DNA of 64,000 nucleotides, taken from Clostridium bovifaecis. Its GTDB lineage: Bacteria; Bacillota; Clostridia; Clostridiales; Clostridiaceae. The notes under the pieces are model-generated. The model did not search any database, was not told where the DNA came from, and was given only the letters and a program-made list of their open reading frames with translations. Where the stretch lies: assembly GCA_009738435.1 (NCBI GenBank), contig CP046522.1, positions 217,249-281,248 on the forward strand, in the 5' to 3' direction. Positions 9,210 to 17,929 of this stretch are shown here, piece by piece (positions within the stretch are counted from its first letter, which is position 1; each line of letters opens with the position of its first letter). The translations under genes and the position numbers were made by a program.

Positions 9210-10502
9210 ATGGATAAATATTTTCAATTGAAAGAAAATAATACAAATATAAAGACAGAAATTTTAGCTGGAATAACAACATTTATGACAATGGCATACA
9301 TACTTGTGGTAAATCCATCCATATTATCAGTAGCGGGTATGGATGCAGGAGCAGTATTTACAGCTACAGCGGTATCAGCAGTAGTTGCAACAGTAGTAAT
9401 GGGATTGTATGCAAAGCTTCCATTTGCACTTGCACCGGGTATGGGGCTGAATGCATTTTTTGCGTTTACAATAGTTAAGCAAATGGGATATAGTTTTGAG
9501 TTTGCACTAACTGCTGTTTTGTTAGAAGGTATAATTTTTATTTTACTTACTCTTTTCAATGTACGTGAAGCTATAGTCGACTCTATACCAGCAAATATAA
9601 AAAGAGCTATTTCAGTAGGAATAGGACTTTTTATTGCATTCATAGGACTTAGTAATGCAGGCGTGGTTATACACCCGGAAGATAACGGGACTATTGTTGC
9701 TCTTGGAAATGTAGTAAGTGGCAGTGCACTTCTTGCTATTATAGGAATACTTATAACAGGATTTTTGCTTGCTAAAAACGTTAGAGGTGCATTACTTATA
9801 GGAATAGTTGCTACAACTATAATAGGAATGCCTATGGGCATAACCGAAGCTCCAAAGGCTATATTCAGCTTGCCGCCATCATTAAAGCCTATAGCTTTTA
9901 AATTTCAATTTGAGCATATATTTACTGTCGATATGTTTATAGCCCTATTTACGCTGTTATTTATGGATATGTTTGATACTATTGGGACACTAGTGGGGGT
10001 CGCAACAAAGGCAAAAATGCTAGATGAGGAAGGGAAAGTACCTAATATTAAAAAGGCTCTATTTGCAGATGCGATAGGAACTACAGTAGGAGCTTGCCTT
10101 GGAACAAGCACAGTAAGTACCTTTGTAGAGAGTGCTTCAGGGGTTGCAGAGGGTGGAAGAACAGGACTTACAGCTTTATCTACATCAGCAATGTTTGCAA
10201 TAGCATTATTCTTATCACCTTTATTTGCTATAATACCATCAGCTGCAACAGCACCAGCGCTAGTATTAGTTGGGCTTTTCATGATGGAACCAATAATGGA
10301 AATAGATTTAGTAGATTTTACAGAAGCCATACCAGCTTTCTTTACAATAATAATGATGCCGCTAACTTACAGCATATCAGATGGAATAGTATTTGGGATA
10401 GTTTCATATGTATTCTTGAAAGTATCAACAGGAAGATCTAAGGAAGTTACAATACCTACTTATATAATAGGTGCGTTATTTATATTAAAATTCTTTATTT
10501 AA
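9210..10502 (+). CDS. NCS2 family purine permease (AzgA/PbuG-like)
   Basis: 430 residues from ATG 9210 (AAAAAAGGAG 7 bases upstream; an in-frame TTG at 9141 is part of the promoter). About twelve to thirteen membrane segments. Family signatures: TEILAGITTFMTMAYILVVNP at the N-terminus, FALAPGMGLNAFFAF in segment 3, DMFDTIGTLVG in segment 8 and TSTVSTFVESASGVAEGGRTG after it, as in the adenine/guanine/hypoxanthine proton symporters AzgA, PbuG and PbuO rather than the uracil/xanthine branch. Alone between two terminators, so monocistronic. CGAAC boxes flanking its promoter suggest PurR-type control. No sign that it belongs functionally to the Ter genes around it. Confidence 0.9.
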   Translation: MDKYFQLKENNTNIKTEILAGITTFMTMAYILVVNPSILSVAGMDAGAVFTATAVSAVVATVVMGLYAKLPFALAPGMGLNAFFAFTIVKQMGYSFEFALTAVLLEGIIFILLTLFNVREAIVDSIPANIKRAISVGIGLFIAFIGLSNAGVVIHPEDNGTIVALGNVVSGSALLAIIGILITGFLLAKNVRGALLIGIVATTIIGMPMGITEAPKAIFSLPPSLKPIAFKFQFEHIFTVDMFIALFTLLFMDMFDTIGTLVGVATKAKMLDEEGKVPNIKKALFADAIGTTVGACLGTSTVSTFVESASGVAEGGRTGLTALSTSAMFAIALFLSPLFAIIPSAATAPALVLVGLFMMEPIMEIDLVDFTEAIPAFFTIIMMPLTYSISDGIVFGIVSYVFLKVSTGRSKEVTIPTYIIGALFILKFFI

Positions 10503-10521
10503 AACATAAGATGTGTTTTTG

Positions 10522-10551
10522 AGGGACTGCTAATTTAAGTAGTCCCTTTTT
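10522..10551 (+). terminator. intrinsic terminator of the NCS2 permease gene
   Basis: AGGGACTGCT/AGTAGTCCCT stem (one G-U pair), 6-base loop, then a T-run. Confidence 0.85.
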
Positions 10552-10756
10552 GCGTGCTAGAAATATTTTGCGTAATAATTCTCTTAAGATATGTATTTCA
10601 AAGTGTATTTTATATAGTAGCATTAATCTAAAAGTAGTTATTATTAAGGTTTTGTTTTATCATAAAATATAATAATATTTTGAAAGATAAATTTAATTAT
10701 TTAATAAGATAATGCTAAGAATATATACAAAAGGACATTTCATAGGAGGAAATAAG

Positions 10757-11752
10757 ATGAAAACTAAATTAACAGAGTTATTAAATATTCAATATCCAAT
10801 AGTTCAGGGCGCTATGGCTTGGGTGTCAGATGCAAAGTTAGTTGCAGCAGTTGGCAATGCAGGAGGAACAGGAGTAATAGCTACAGGAGGAAGAGAAGCA
10901 TCTTGGGTTAGACAGCAAATTAGGGAAGCAAAAAAACTTACAGGTAAACCTTTTGGAGTAAATGTAGTCTTAATGGATAAAGATGCAGAAGAAAAAATTA
11001 AAATAATATGTGAAGAGAAAGTTGCCTATGTAACAACTGGAGCAGGAAATCCAGTGCCGCATATAAAAACATTTCATGAAGCTGGAATAAAGGTTATCCC
11101 CGTTGTTCCTAGCCTAAAGTTAGCTAAAAGAGTTCAAGATAATGGAGCAGATGCAATAGTTATAGAAGGAATGGAAGCGGGAGGACATATTGGGAAGCTA
11201 ACAACTATGGCCCTTATGACTCAAGTTATTCCGGAAATAAACATACCAGTAATTGTAGCTGGAGGTTTTTCAGATGGCAGAGGGGTTGCAGCAGCCTTAA
11301 CTATGGGAGCTGCAGGAATTCAAATAGGAACAAGATTCTATGCTTCAGAAGAATGTAATGTTCATATAAATGCTAAGCAGGCTATAGTAGATGCCAATGA
11401 CCTTGGTACAGAGGTTACTGGAGCGTTGCATGGGCATGCAGTTAGGATGCTTAAAAATAAGCTTTCAGATAGGTATATAGAGATGGAAAGAAGCGGGGCC
11501 CCAGAAGAAGAGCTTATAAAATTGGTAACAGGAACATCAAGAAAAGGTCCGGAAGAGGGAGACATTGAGTGGGGAGCGGTTCAAGCAGGTCAAAGCCTCT
11601 CAGTTATAACAAAAATAGAGCCATGTAAAGTGATAATAGAGAGACTTATAGAAGAAGCAAAGCAAGCTATAAGGGATGCACAAAAATATATAAATACTAA
11701 TATTAAGAGTCAGATGATTGATATTGTCACCAGCAATCGGCATTTTATCTAA
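10757..11752 (+). CDS. fabK: enoyl-ACP reductase II (FabK)-like flavoprotein / nitronate monooxygenase family
   Basis: 331 residues from ATG 10757, preceded by AGGAGG at 8 bases. TIM-barrel FMN protein of the nitronate monooxygenase superfamily: YPIVQGAMAWVSDAKLVAAV at the N-terminus, the phosphate-binding VIVAGGFSDGRG and GAAGIQIGTRF (about residues 165-200), and EGMEAGGHIGKLTTMALM, all as in FabK, which reduces enoyl-ACP with NADH and FMN in Gram-positive fatty acid elongation. Normal fabK lies inside the fab operon; here it is a stand-alone gene with the last ~18 residues beyond the usual end, overlapping a hairpin. It may be a second copy or a 2-nitropropane dioxygenase-like detoxifier; the N-terminus favours FabK. 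Confidence 0.82.
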   Translation: MKTKLTELLNIQYPIVQGAMAWVSDAKLVAAVGNAGGTGVIATGGREASWVRQQIREAKKLTGKPFGVNVVLMDKDAEEKIKIICEEKVAYVTTGAGNPVPHIKTFHEAGIKVIPVVPSLKLAKRVQDNGADAIVIEGMEAGGHIGKLTTMALMTQVIPEINIPVIVAGGFSDGRGVAAALTMGAAGIQIGTRFYASEECNVHINAKQAIVDANDLGTEVTGALHGHAVRMLKNKLSDRYIEMERSGAPEEELIKLVTGTSRKGPEEGDIEWGAVQAGQSLSVITKIEPCKVIIERLIEEAKQAIRDAQKYINTNIKSQMIDIVTSNRHFI

Positions 11753-11899
11753 ATTATATAAAACTGATGATAAATTGCCGATTTCTAATATATGTAATGA
11801 AGTGTTATAATAGAAATAGTTTATATTTTGAGAATATACTCATATTTTTGAAATCAGCTTTCTAAACAAGTTTAAGTTTAAAGAAAAATGGGGGATAAG

Positions 11900-13069
11900 A
11901 TGAGATTTTTTAGTGATTTATTATCTAAAGAAATTAAGAGAATCTTTTATAAAGAACCTAATAATATAACCAAAGCATCTCCAAAGGAGTATATTTCCTT
12001 AGCTTTAGGAGCGACACTCTATATGCCAGCATTTAAAGAGGGAATTTTAGATATTATATTAAACAATAAATACAAAAGGCTAACTTCTATGGTGCTTTGT
12101 TTAGAGGATTCAGTTCCAGAGGAGAGGGTAGAAGAAGCAGAAAAAAATTTAATAGATATTTTAACTAGGCTTACAAACTATATAGGGGCTGATAAATCCA
12201 TAGAAGAGGACATGCCCTTGATTTTTGTAAGGGTGAGAAGTGTAGAACAGTTTAAAAGGTTATCAGATATGAGAGATATATTCTCGCCTCTAACCGGCTT
12301 TAATTTTCCTAAGTTTGATTCTGGTAATGGAGAAGAGTACTTAAGTATTTTAAAAGAGATAAATGAAGACATGTCTTATAATCTATATGCTATGCCTATA
12401 TTAGAGTCTAAAAATATAATATATAAGGAGAGTAGACCAGGGGAATTAATAAGAGTAAAAGATATAATAGATTCTTATAGAAGCAATGTTTTAAATATAA
12501 GAATCGGGGGTACAGACTTTTTAGGACTTTACTCTATAAGACGTCAAATGGATAACAGTATATATGATATTGGAGTTGTGAGAGACTGTATTGCAGATAT
12601 AGTAAATATGTTTGGACGATCAGAAGGAGAGTATATAATATCAGGGCCTGTTTGGGAATATTTTAGTTCAAACCCAGACAATCGTATATTTAAGCCTCAA
12701 TTGAGGCAAAGTCCTTTCATGGAGCACTTAGGCCAAAGAGGGCTTAAAAAGAGAGAATATTACTTAGAAAGATGTATAGATGGGTTAATTAAAGAAATAG
12801 TGCTGGACAAGGCTAACGGGCTAATCGGAAAGACTATAATTCATCCAAGCCACATATCTATAGTTAATGCTTTATATGTAGTTACTAAGGAAGAATACGA
12901 AGATGCAAAAGCTATTGTAGATTCTAATAATAGTGGAGCTTATAAGAGTAGATATAATAATAAGATGAATGAAGTTAACCCACACTTAAATTGGGCTAAT
13001 AAGGTTTTAAGAAGAGCTTACGTATATGGGGTATTTAATGAAGAACAAAATTATGTTGATTTATTCTAG
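11900..13069 (+). CDS. HpcH/HpaI-CitE-like aldolase of the Ter biosynthetic module
   Basis: 389 residues from ATG 11900, which has GGGGGA 6 bases upstream; ATG 11888 is part of that ribosome site. TIM-barrel lyase family: LALGATLYMPAF, then TSMVLCLEDSVPE with the metal-binding Glu-Asp, FVRVRS with the substrate Arg, GFNFPKFDS, and KTIIHPSHISIVNALY near residue 315, all positions matching HpcH/CitE enzymes. It heads a plus-strand run of five closely spaced genes (11-base gap to the PRTase). Such a lyase with PRTases and a HAD phosphatase is the 'biosynthetic module' described by Anantharaman, Iyer and Aravind for TerD loci, proposed to make a nucleoside-like metabolite. Substrate unknown. An extended -10 TGTTATAAT at 11803-11811 may be its promoter. 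Confidence 0.88.
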   Translation: MRFFSDLLSKEIKRIFYKEPNNITKASPKEYISLALGATLYMPAFKEGILDIILNNKYKRLTSMVLCLEDSVPEERVEEAEKNLIDILTRLTNYIGADKSIEEDMPLIFVRVRSVEQFKRLSDMRDIFSPLTGFNFPKFDSGNGEEYLSILKEINEDMSYNLYAMPILESKNIIYKESRPGELIRVKDIIDSYRSNVLNIRIGGTDFLGLYSIRRQMDNSIYDIGVVRDCIADIVNMFGRSEGEYIISGPVWEYFSSNPDNRIFKPQLRQSPFMEHLGQRGLKKREYYLERCIDGLIKEIVLDKANGLIGKTIIHPSHISIVNALYVVTKEEYEDAKAIVDSNNSGAYKSRYNNKMNEVNPHLNWANKVLRRAYVYGVFNEEQNYVDLF

Positions 13070-13080
13070 AAGGAGGAAGT

Positions 13081-14433
13081 ATGAGAGAAAGGTTAAGAGT
13101 TTTAGATGAAATTGCTGTAGACGTGGAAATTCATAAGAATCCATTCCATTTTGAGCTTAAGGATTTATTTTCGATGGCAGCTAGGAGAAATGAGAAAAGG
13201 GCTTTTTTGTTTGTAAGCAAGCTTTTAGGAAAGCATATCCCAATTAATCCTAAGAAGGCTCTTTTAACAGGGCGGCTTCTTGGCTATTTTATAGATCAGA
13301 AAACTAGGGGACAGTCCTTTAACTTTGAACTAATTGTACGAGCTTTAAAGGATGATAAGTACATAGATGAAGCTTTAGAATATGCGAATAATAATTTGAT
13401 TACTCTACATAAACCTACATTATTTATAGGATTTGCAGAGACTGCAACGGCTCTTGGTAATTCTGTCTTTGCCCAATTTGTGGGAGGAAATATTCTCTAT
13501 ATACATACAACCAGAGACGAACTTATGGAATGTACTTCAACCTTTGATTTTGAAGAAGAGCACTCTCATGCCACAAGCCACTTTTGCTATCCGCTTAGGG
13601 AAGACATTCTAAATGATTACGAAAGAATAGTATTAGTGGATGACGAGATAACCACAGGGAAAACCGCACTTAACCTTATAAAATCTATAAATCATAAATA
13701 TCCAAAAAAGGAGTATGTTGTGGTTTCTATATTGGATTGGAGAAGAAAAGAGCACATTAAAGAGTATAAAAGCTTAGAAAGAGAGCTAGGAGTGAAAATC
13801 CATGAAGTTTCCTTAGTAGATGGAGAAGCTGAATGCAATAGTCCATCAGTAAAGGGAATAGAAATAAGCTATCAAAACGAAAATCTAGGGGACGGTCCTC
13901 AAGTTTCTGAGAATGGATCTGAAGTTTTAGTAAAAGATTATTCATTTGTATGGGGTGAGTATAAAAACTTTACTAGACGTTTGTGTGATGGTGAATTGAA
14001 GAATTATAGATATATAGAATCTAGCGGAAGATTCGGAATTTCTAGCGGAGAAATTTCTAAAATCGAAGCCAGTGCAGGAAAGATAGTTAGCACTATAGGT
14101 GCTTTTAATAAAAGAGTAATAGTTCTAGGTACGGAAGAATTTATGTATATACCAATGGTAATAGCAAGCAAAATACCTAATGCAAAGTATCAATCTACAA
14201 CAAGAAGTCCAATTTATGCAAATAGGGAAGAGAGTTATGGAATTCAGTGTGCATCAAAGTTTAGAAGCCCCTTTGATAAGGGTATTACAAATTATATCTA
14301 CAATATCAAAGAAAATATGTATGATGAGGCTCTGTTCATAACAGAAAGGGAAGTTGATAAGGAAAGTAAAGCAGAAATCATAAACTTATTTAAAAGTGTA
14401 GGAATATATGATATAAGCTTTATTTACTTTTAA
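13081..14433 (+). CDS. phosphoribosyltransferase with TRSP domain, Ter module
   Basis: 450 residues. N-terminal PRTase fold with a PRPP loop RIVLVDDEITTGKTAL at about residues 181-196 (paired acids followed by T-T-G-K-T) and FIGFAETATALGNSVF upstream. The C-terminal ~170 residues carry the TRSP-type domain, with RRLCDGELKNYRYIESSGRFG and TTRSPIYANREESYGIQ. Start ATG follows AGGAGG. In Ter-associated modules this protein pairs with the second PRTase downstream; both presumably handle a phosphoribosyl intermediate. The reaction is unknown; family assignment is firm. Confidence 0.9.
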   Translation: MRERLRVLDEIAVDVEIHKNPFHFELKDLFSMAARRNEKRAFLFVSKLLGKHIPINPKKALLTGRLLGYFIDQKTRGQSFNFELIVRALKDDKYIDEALEYANNNLITLHKPTLFIGFAETATALGNSVFAQFVGGNILYIHTTRDELMECTSTFDFEEEHSHATSHFCYPLREDILNDYERIVLVDDEITTGKTALNLIKSINHKYPKKEYVVVSILDWRRKEHIKEYKSLERELGVKIHEVSLVDGEAECNSPSVKGIEISYQNENLGDGPQVSENGSEVLVKDYSFVWGEYKNFTRRLCDGELKNYRYIESSGRFGISSGEISKIEASAGKIVSTIGAFNKRVIVLGTEEFMYIPMVIASKIPNAKYQSTTRSPIYANREESYGIQCASKFRSPFDKGITNYIYNIKENMYDEALFITEREVDKESKAEIINLFKSVGIYDISFIYF

Positions 14434-14493
14434 AAGGTATATGTTTTAATTTATTTAAAACCTAACCTTAAACTTATGATAAGGAGTGATAAG

Positions 14494-15603
14494 ATGAGAT
14501 TTAAGAATATAAAAGAACCGAGCTCTATAGGAAGCTATAATAAGGAAGATGTTATATTTCTTTTAAAAGATATATCAGGAATGATAGAGGAACAGGGCAA
14601 TGAAGAGAGAGAGGAAGTTATTCAAAATGGAGGTCACTATTCAGAGATGCTTCCGATAGAATACTTTCCAACGGAAGAATACATGGACATATTTTATAAA
14701 ACCCTGGAAGACAGCAAGGAAAAGGTGGCCAAGGCTGTAGCTGTTGTAGCAGAGCTTATATACAAAGAAAAGGGAGAAAGAACAGCTATTGTATCGCTTG
14801 CAAGAGCAGGAACTCCTATTGGGATTCTAATTAAAAGGTACTTAGAGAAGAAATACAATAAGGTGTTTCAACATTACAGCATATCTATTATAAGAGGAAA
14901 AGGTATAGATGAGAATGCGTTAAAGTATATTTTAAACCATCACAATCCAGAGAATATTCAATTTGTAGATGGTTGGACCGGAAAAGGTGCCATAAATTCA
15001 GTTCTAAGTAAGGCTATGGATGACTTTTATGATAAATACAAAATTAGAATTAGTGATAAGCTGGCTGTATTAGCTGACCCGGCTTATTGTGTTCCTTTAT
15101 ATGGAACGAGAGAGGATTTTTTAATTCCTTCAGCTTGTCTGAATTCAACAGTATCAGGCCTAGTTAGTAGAACTGTTCTAAGAGAAGATTTAATTGGAGA
15201 ATACGATTTTCATGGCGCCAAGTTTTATAAGGAGTGGCGAGATAAGGATTTATCGAAGCTATTTGTAGATGTTATAACTGAGTGCTTCAAGCATATAGAA
15301 GTGAAGAAAGAAGATATAGATATACTTGATTTTAATGTATATAACACAGGGGTCAAAGAAGTTAATGAAATAAAGGGCAAGTATGGCATAGATGATATAA
15401 ATTTAGTTAAGCCAGGAATAGGAGAGACTACTAGAGTCCTTTTAAGACGTGTCCCATGGAAAATTCTTGTTGATGATATAAATAACCCAAACTTAAGGCA
15501 TGTACTAGTACTTGCTAAAGATAAAAATGTACCAGTAGAGGTCTACAAGGACATGAAGTATTCCTGCTGTGGCATTATAAAGTCTAAAATAAAGGAGAAC
15601 TAA
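14494..15603 (+). CDS. StiP-family protein: PRTase-like domain plus Pelota-type RNA-binding domain
   Basis: 369 residues from ATG 14494 (AAGGAGTGATAAG upstream; ATG 14476 lacks a site). The PRTase-like half shows AIVSLARAGTPIGILIKRYL (about 95-115), HYSISIIRGKGID and the loop FVDGWTGKGAINSV. The C-terminal ~90 residues (VKPGIGETTRVLLRRVPWKILVDD to the end) are a Pelota-like RNA-binding domain. Databases often name this family 'cysteine protease StiP', a name inherited from a tellurium resistance gene; the sequence here argues for a phosphoribosyltransferase. Third gene of the module, 60 bases after the TRSP protein and 3 bases before the HAD gene, so clearly cotranscribed. Confidence 0.88.
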   Translation: MRFKNIKEPSSIGSYNKEDVIFLLKDISGMIEEQGNEEREEVIQNGGHYSEMLPIEYFPTEEYMDIFYKTLEDSKEKVAKAVAVVAELIYKEKGERTAIVSLARAGTPIGILIKRYLEKKYNKVFQHYSISIIRGKGIDENALKYILNHHNPENIQFVDGWTGKGAINSVLSKAMDDFYDKYKIRISDKLAVLADPAYCVPLYGTREDFLIPSACLNSTVSGLVSRTVLREDLIGEYDFHGAKFYKEWRDKDLSKLFVDVITECFKHIEVKKEDIDILDFNVYNTGVKEVNEIKGKYGIDDINLVKPGIGETTRVLLRRVPWKILVDDINNPNLRHVLVLAKDKNVPVEVYKDMKYSCCGIIKSKIKEN

Positions 15604-15606
15604 ACA

Positions 15607-16419
15607 ATGATTTTTGCTTCGGATTTAGACCGTACTCTAATCTACACAAAAAAGCTAATAAAGGATTCCGATGAGGATATTATACTGGCAGAAAGGTACT
15701 TGGATAAAGAACTGAGTTTTATGAAAAAAGATGTTTTAGAAAAACTCATAGATATAAGGAGCAAAATTTTATTCATACCTGTCACAACGAGAACTATAGA
15801 ACAGTATAATAGGATTTTTCTCATTACGGACTATATAAAGCCAGATTATGCTGTAGTGAGTAATGGAGGAAACATATTGATAAAAGGTGAAGTAGATAGA
15901 GACTGGAAAGAAATTATAAACCGTAAAGTAAGTAAAATAGTGCCGCATTTAATTGTTAAAAAAAGATTTCTAGAGAGTTTTGAGGATACCACTTGGATTG
16001 AAAGAATGGTTTTTAGAGATGAATTGTTTTATAGCGTTCATTTTTTAAATAAAGAACTTATAAACCTTCAAGAATTGGAGGAATTTAAAAGCTGGGTAGA
16101 AGATAATGAATGGCATATATCTCTTCAAGGCAGAAAGTTGTACATTGTTCCAAACTGTGTAAACAAGTGGGACGCGCTTTTATATATTAAGAAAAGAAAA
16201 AATAAAAGCAAAGTTATCTCTGCGGGAGATTCATTTTTAGACTATCCAATACTGATAAATGCAGAACACCCTATATGTGCATCTCATGGAGAATTAAAGG
16301 CTCTAATAGAGGAAAAAAAGGTAGAGCAAAGGCATATTTCTATAACAAAAAGTAGTGGAATAAGCGCTTCAGAGGATATAGTAAAAATTGTAAATGACCT
16401 AATATGTCAGAATGTTTGA
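15607..16419 (+). CDS. HAD superfamily phosphatase of the Ter module
   Basis: 270 residues. Motif I SDLDRTLIY (nucleophile and acid/base Asp, residues 5-13), motif II PVTTRTIEQYNR (Thr), and motif IV SAGDSFLDYPIL (paired acids) identify a Cof/sucrose-phosphatase-like HAD hydrolase; DYAVVSNGGNIL is the usual start of the C2 cap. It starts 3 bases after the StiP-family gene with AAAGGAG overlapping that gene's end, so translation is coupled. Within the module it presumably removes a phosphate from the phosphoribosyl product. Substrate unknown. Confidence 0.88.
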   Translation: MIFASDLDRTLIYTKKLIKDSDEDIILAERYLDKELSFMKKDVLEKLIDIRSKILFIPVTTRTIEQYNRIFLITDYIKPDYAVVSNGGNILIKGEVDRDWKEIINRKVSKIVPHLIVKKRFLESFEDTTWIERMVFRDELFYSVHFLNKELINLQELEEFKSWVEDNEWHISLQGRKLYIVPNCVNKWDALLYIKKRKNKSKVISAGDSFLDYPILINAEHPICASHGELKALIEEKKVEQRHISITKSSGISASEDIVKIVNDLICQNV

Positions 16420-16444
16420 TTTTTAAAATTATAATAGATATAAT
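16416..16444 (+). promoter_or_regulatory. promoter for the terD pair
   Basis: TTGATT, 17-base spacer, TATAAT. It begins at the stop codon of the HAD gene, 45 bases before the first terD start, so the terD genes can be expressed separately from the module. Confidence 0.55.
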
Positions 16445-16489
16445 AGTGATATAATGTAATAAATTGTTAAGAGAAGGAAGGTATTTGCT

Positions 16490-17071
16490 ATGGCAATTAG
16501 TTTATCAAAAGGTCAGAAAGTAGATTTAACAAAAACAAATCCAGGTTTGACAAAAGTGATAGTTGGGCTTGGATGGGATACTAACAAGTACGATGGTGGA
16601 CATGATTTTGATTTAGATACAGCTGCTTTTTTACTTGGCGGAAATAGTAAGGTTACATCAGACAGTGATTTTGTATTTTATAACAACTTAAATGATCCTT
16701 CAGGCTCTGTTACCCACCTTGGGGATAACCGTACAGGAGCAGGAGATGGAGATGACGAGCAAATAAGCATAGAGTTAGGAAAAGTGCCTGCAAGTATAGA
16801 AAAAATAGACTTCACAGTAACAATTCACGAAGCAGATGTAAGATCACAAAACTTCGGCCAAGTGTCAAATGCTTTCATAAGAATTGTAAATGCAGATAAT
16901 AATGAAGAATTGATAAGATATGATTTAAGCGAAGACTACAGCATAGAAACTGCAATAGTTGTTGCTGAGTTATATCGCCATAATGGAGAATGGAAATTCA
17001 ATGCTATAGGAAGTGGATTCCAAGGAGGGCTTGCTGCACTTTGCAATAACTTTGGAATAGATATAGGTTAG
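16490..17071 (+). CDS. terD: TerD family calcium-binding stress protein
   Basis: 193 residues, canonical TerD length. Begins [19 protein letters not shown] and keeps both acidic calcium-binding clusters: [11 protein letters not shown] (about residues 43-53) and the loop [14 protein letters not shown] (about 80-93). Closing region [16 protein letters not shown] is family-typical. TerD proteins are cytoplasmic calcium-binding adaptors of tellurite, phage and oxidative stress responses. AGAAGGAAGG upstream. 39 bases before a second terD, forming an operon with its own promoter. Confidence 0.95.
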   Translation: MAISLSKGQKVDLTKTNPGLTKVIVGLGWDTNKYDGGHDFDLDTAAFLLGGNSKVTSDSDFVFYNNLNDPSGSVTHLGDNRTGAGDGDDEQISIELGKVPASIEKIDFTVTIHEADVRSQNFGQVSNAFIRIVNADNNEELIRYDLSEDYSIETAIVVAELYRHNGEWKFNAIGSGFQGGLAALCNNFGIDIG

Positions 17072-17110
17072 CAAGAGCTACACTAATGTGTAGAAGTAGG
17101 AGGAGTAGTA

Positions 17111-17716
17111 ATGGCTATTAATTTACAAAAGGGTCAAAGAATAAGCCTGACTAAGGATAATGCTGGATTATCAAAGATAATGGTAGGTCTAGGTTGGGAT
17201 CCTGTAGCACAAGGTGGCAAAGGATTATTAGGAAGTTTATTTGGTGGTGGAGCTCCTAATATAGATTGCGATGCATCTATATTCATGTTAGACGCTAATA
17301 ATAAGATTAGATCAAAGGAAGATATAGTATACTTTGGAAATAAGGTTCATAAAAGTGGAAGTGTTCAACATATGGGAGATAACCTTACGGGTGATGGTGA
17401 AGGCGATGATGAGCAAATCATGATTGAACTTGCTAAGGTCCCTCAGGATATTGCAAAAATAATATTTGTAGTAAACATATACGATTGTATAAAGCGTAAG
17501 CAGCATTTTGGAATGATTAGAAATGCATATATAAGAATTGTAAACCTTGCAGATAATCAAGAAATGATTAAATTCAATTTGACAGAGGATTACTCAAACA
17601 AGACCGCTCTATATGTAGGAGAAATATACAGACATGGTGGTGAGTGGAAGTTTGCAGCAACAGGAGAAGGGGATACTACTTCTGGCCTAGGAGAAATGGT
17701 AAACAAGTTTAAGTAA
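17111..17716 (+). CDS. terD: TerD family protein with Gly-rich insertion
   Basis: 201 residues. TerD fold with MAINLQKGQRISLTKDNAG start, and a Gly-rich loop (KGLLGSLFGGGAPN) inserted between the first strand and the acidic cluster IDCDASIFML; the second calcium loop GDNLTGDGEGDDEQ is intact. Such a loop is common in one of the two or three TerD paralogues of Firmicutes (YceC/D/E type). Translation start has AGGAGGAG. Last gene of the Ter run; 200 bases of hairpin-rich spacer follow. Confidence 0.94.
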   Translation: MAINLQKGQRISLTKDNAGLSKIMVGLGWDPVAQGGKGLLGSLFGGGAPNIDCDASIFMLDANNKIRSKEDIVYFGNKVHKSGSVQHMGDNLTGDGEGDDEQIMIELAKVPQDIAKIIFVVNIYDCIKRKQHFGMIRNAYIRIVNLADNQEMIKFNLTEDYSNKTALYVGEIYRHGGEWKFAATGEGDTTSGLGEMVNKFK

Positions 17717-17734
17717 GAACGGGTTAGAAATAAG

Positions 17735-17759
17735 GCAAGTCTTAGGTTAGAAGACTTGC
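17735..17759 (+). terminator. probable terminator hairpin after terD
   Basis: GCAAGTCTT/AAGACTTGC arms with a 7-base loop, 18 bases after the stop; no clear T-run. Confidence 0.4.
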
Positions 17760-17818
17760 TCATTAGAGATTAGAGTAATATAAGATCTAAAGATTAGAAT
17801 TTATAATGAAAAAGGCAG

Positions 17819-17881
17819 GTAGAGGAGTAGAAGGTGGAGAGGTGTATTAATTTCTAAATCATCTGTACTTCTCTACTTTTT
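17819..17881. repeat. long purine/pyrimidine hairpin, dispersed family
   Basis: GTAGAGGAGTA (17819-17829) pairs with TACTTCTCTAC (17866-17876, one G-U pair) and is followed by TTTTTC. The left arm is purine-rich and the right arm pyrimidine-rich, like the elements at 39.6 and 49.4 kb. Confidence 0.45.
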
Positions 17882-17929
17882 CACTATTTTATTATAGTTT
17901 TAGGGCGCTTCATAAAAAGGGGGGATATT

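Noticed and set aside
9224..9841. 205-codon minus-strand frame opposite the NCS2 permease gene (and a 141-codon one at 9905-10330)
   Set aside because: Low-complexity Ala/Ile/Thr-rich antisense translation of a clear permease gene; no ribosome site and no recognisable domain.
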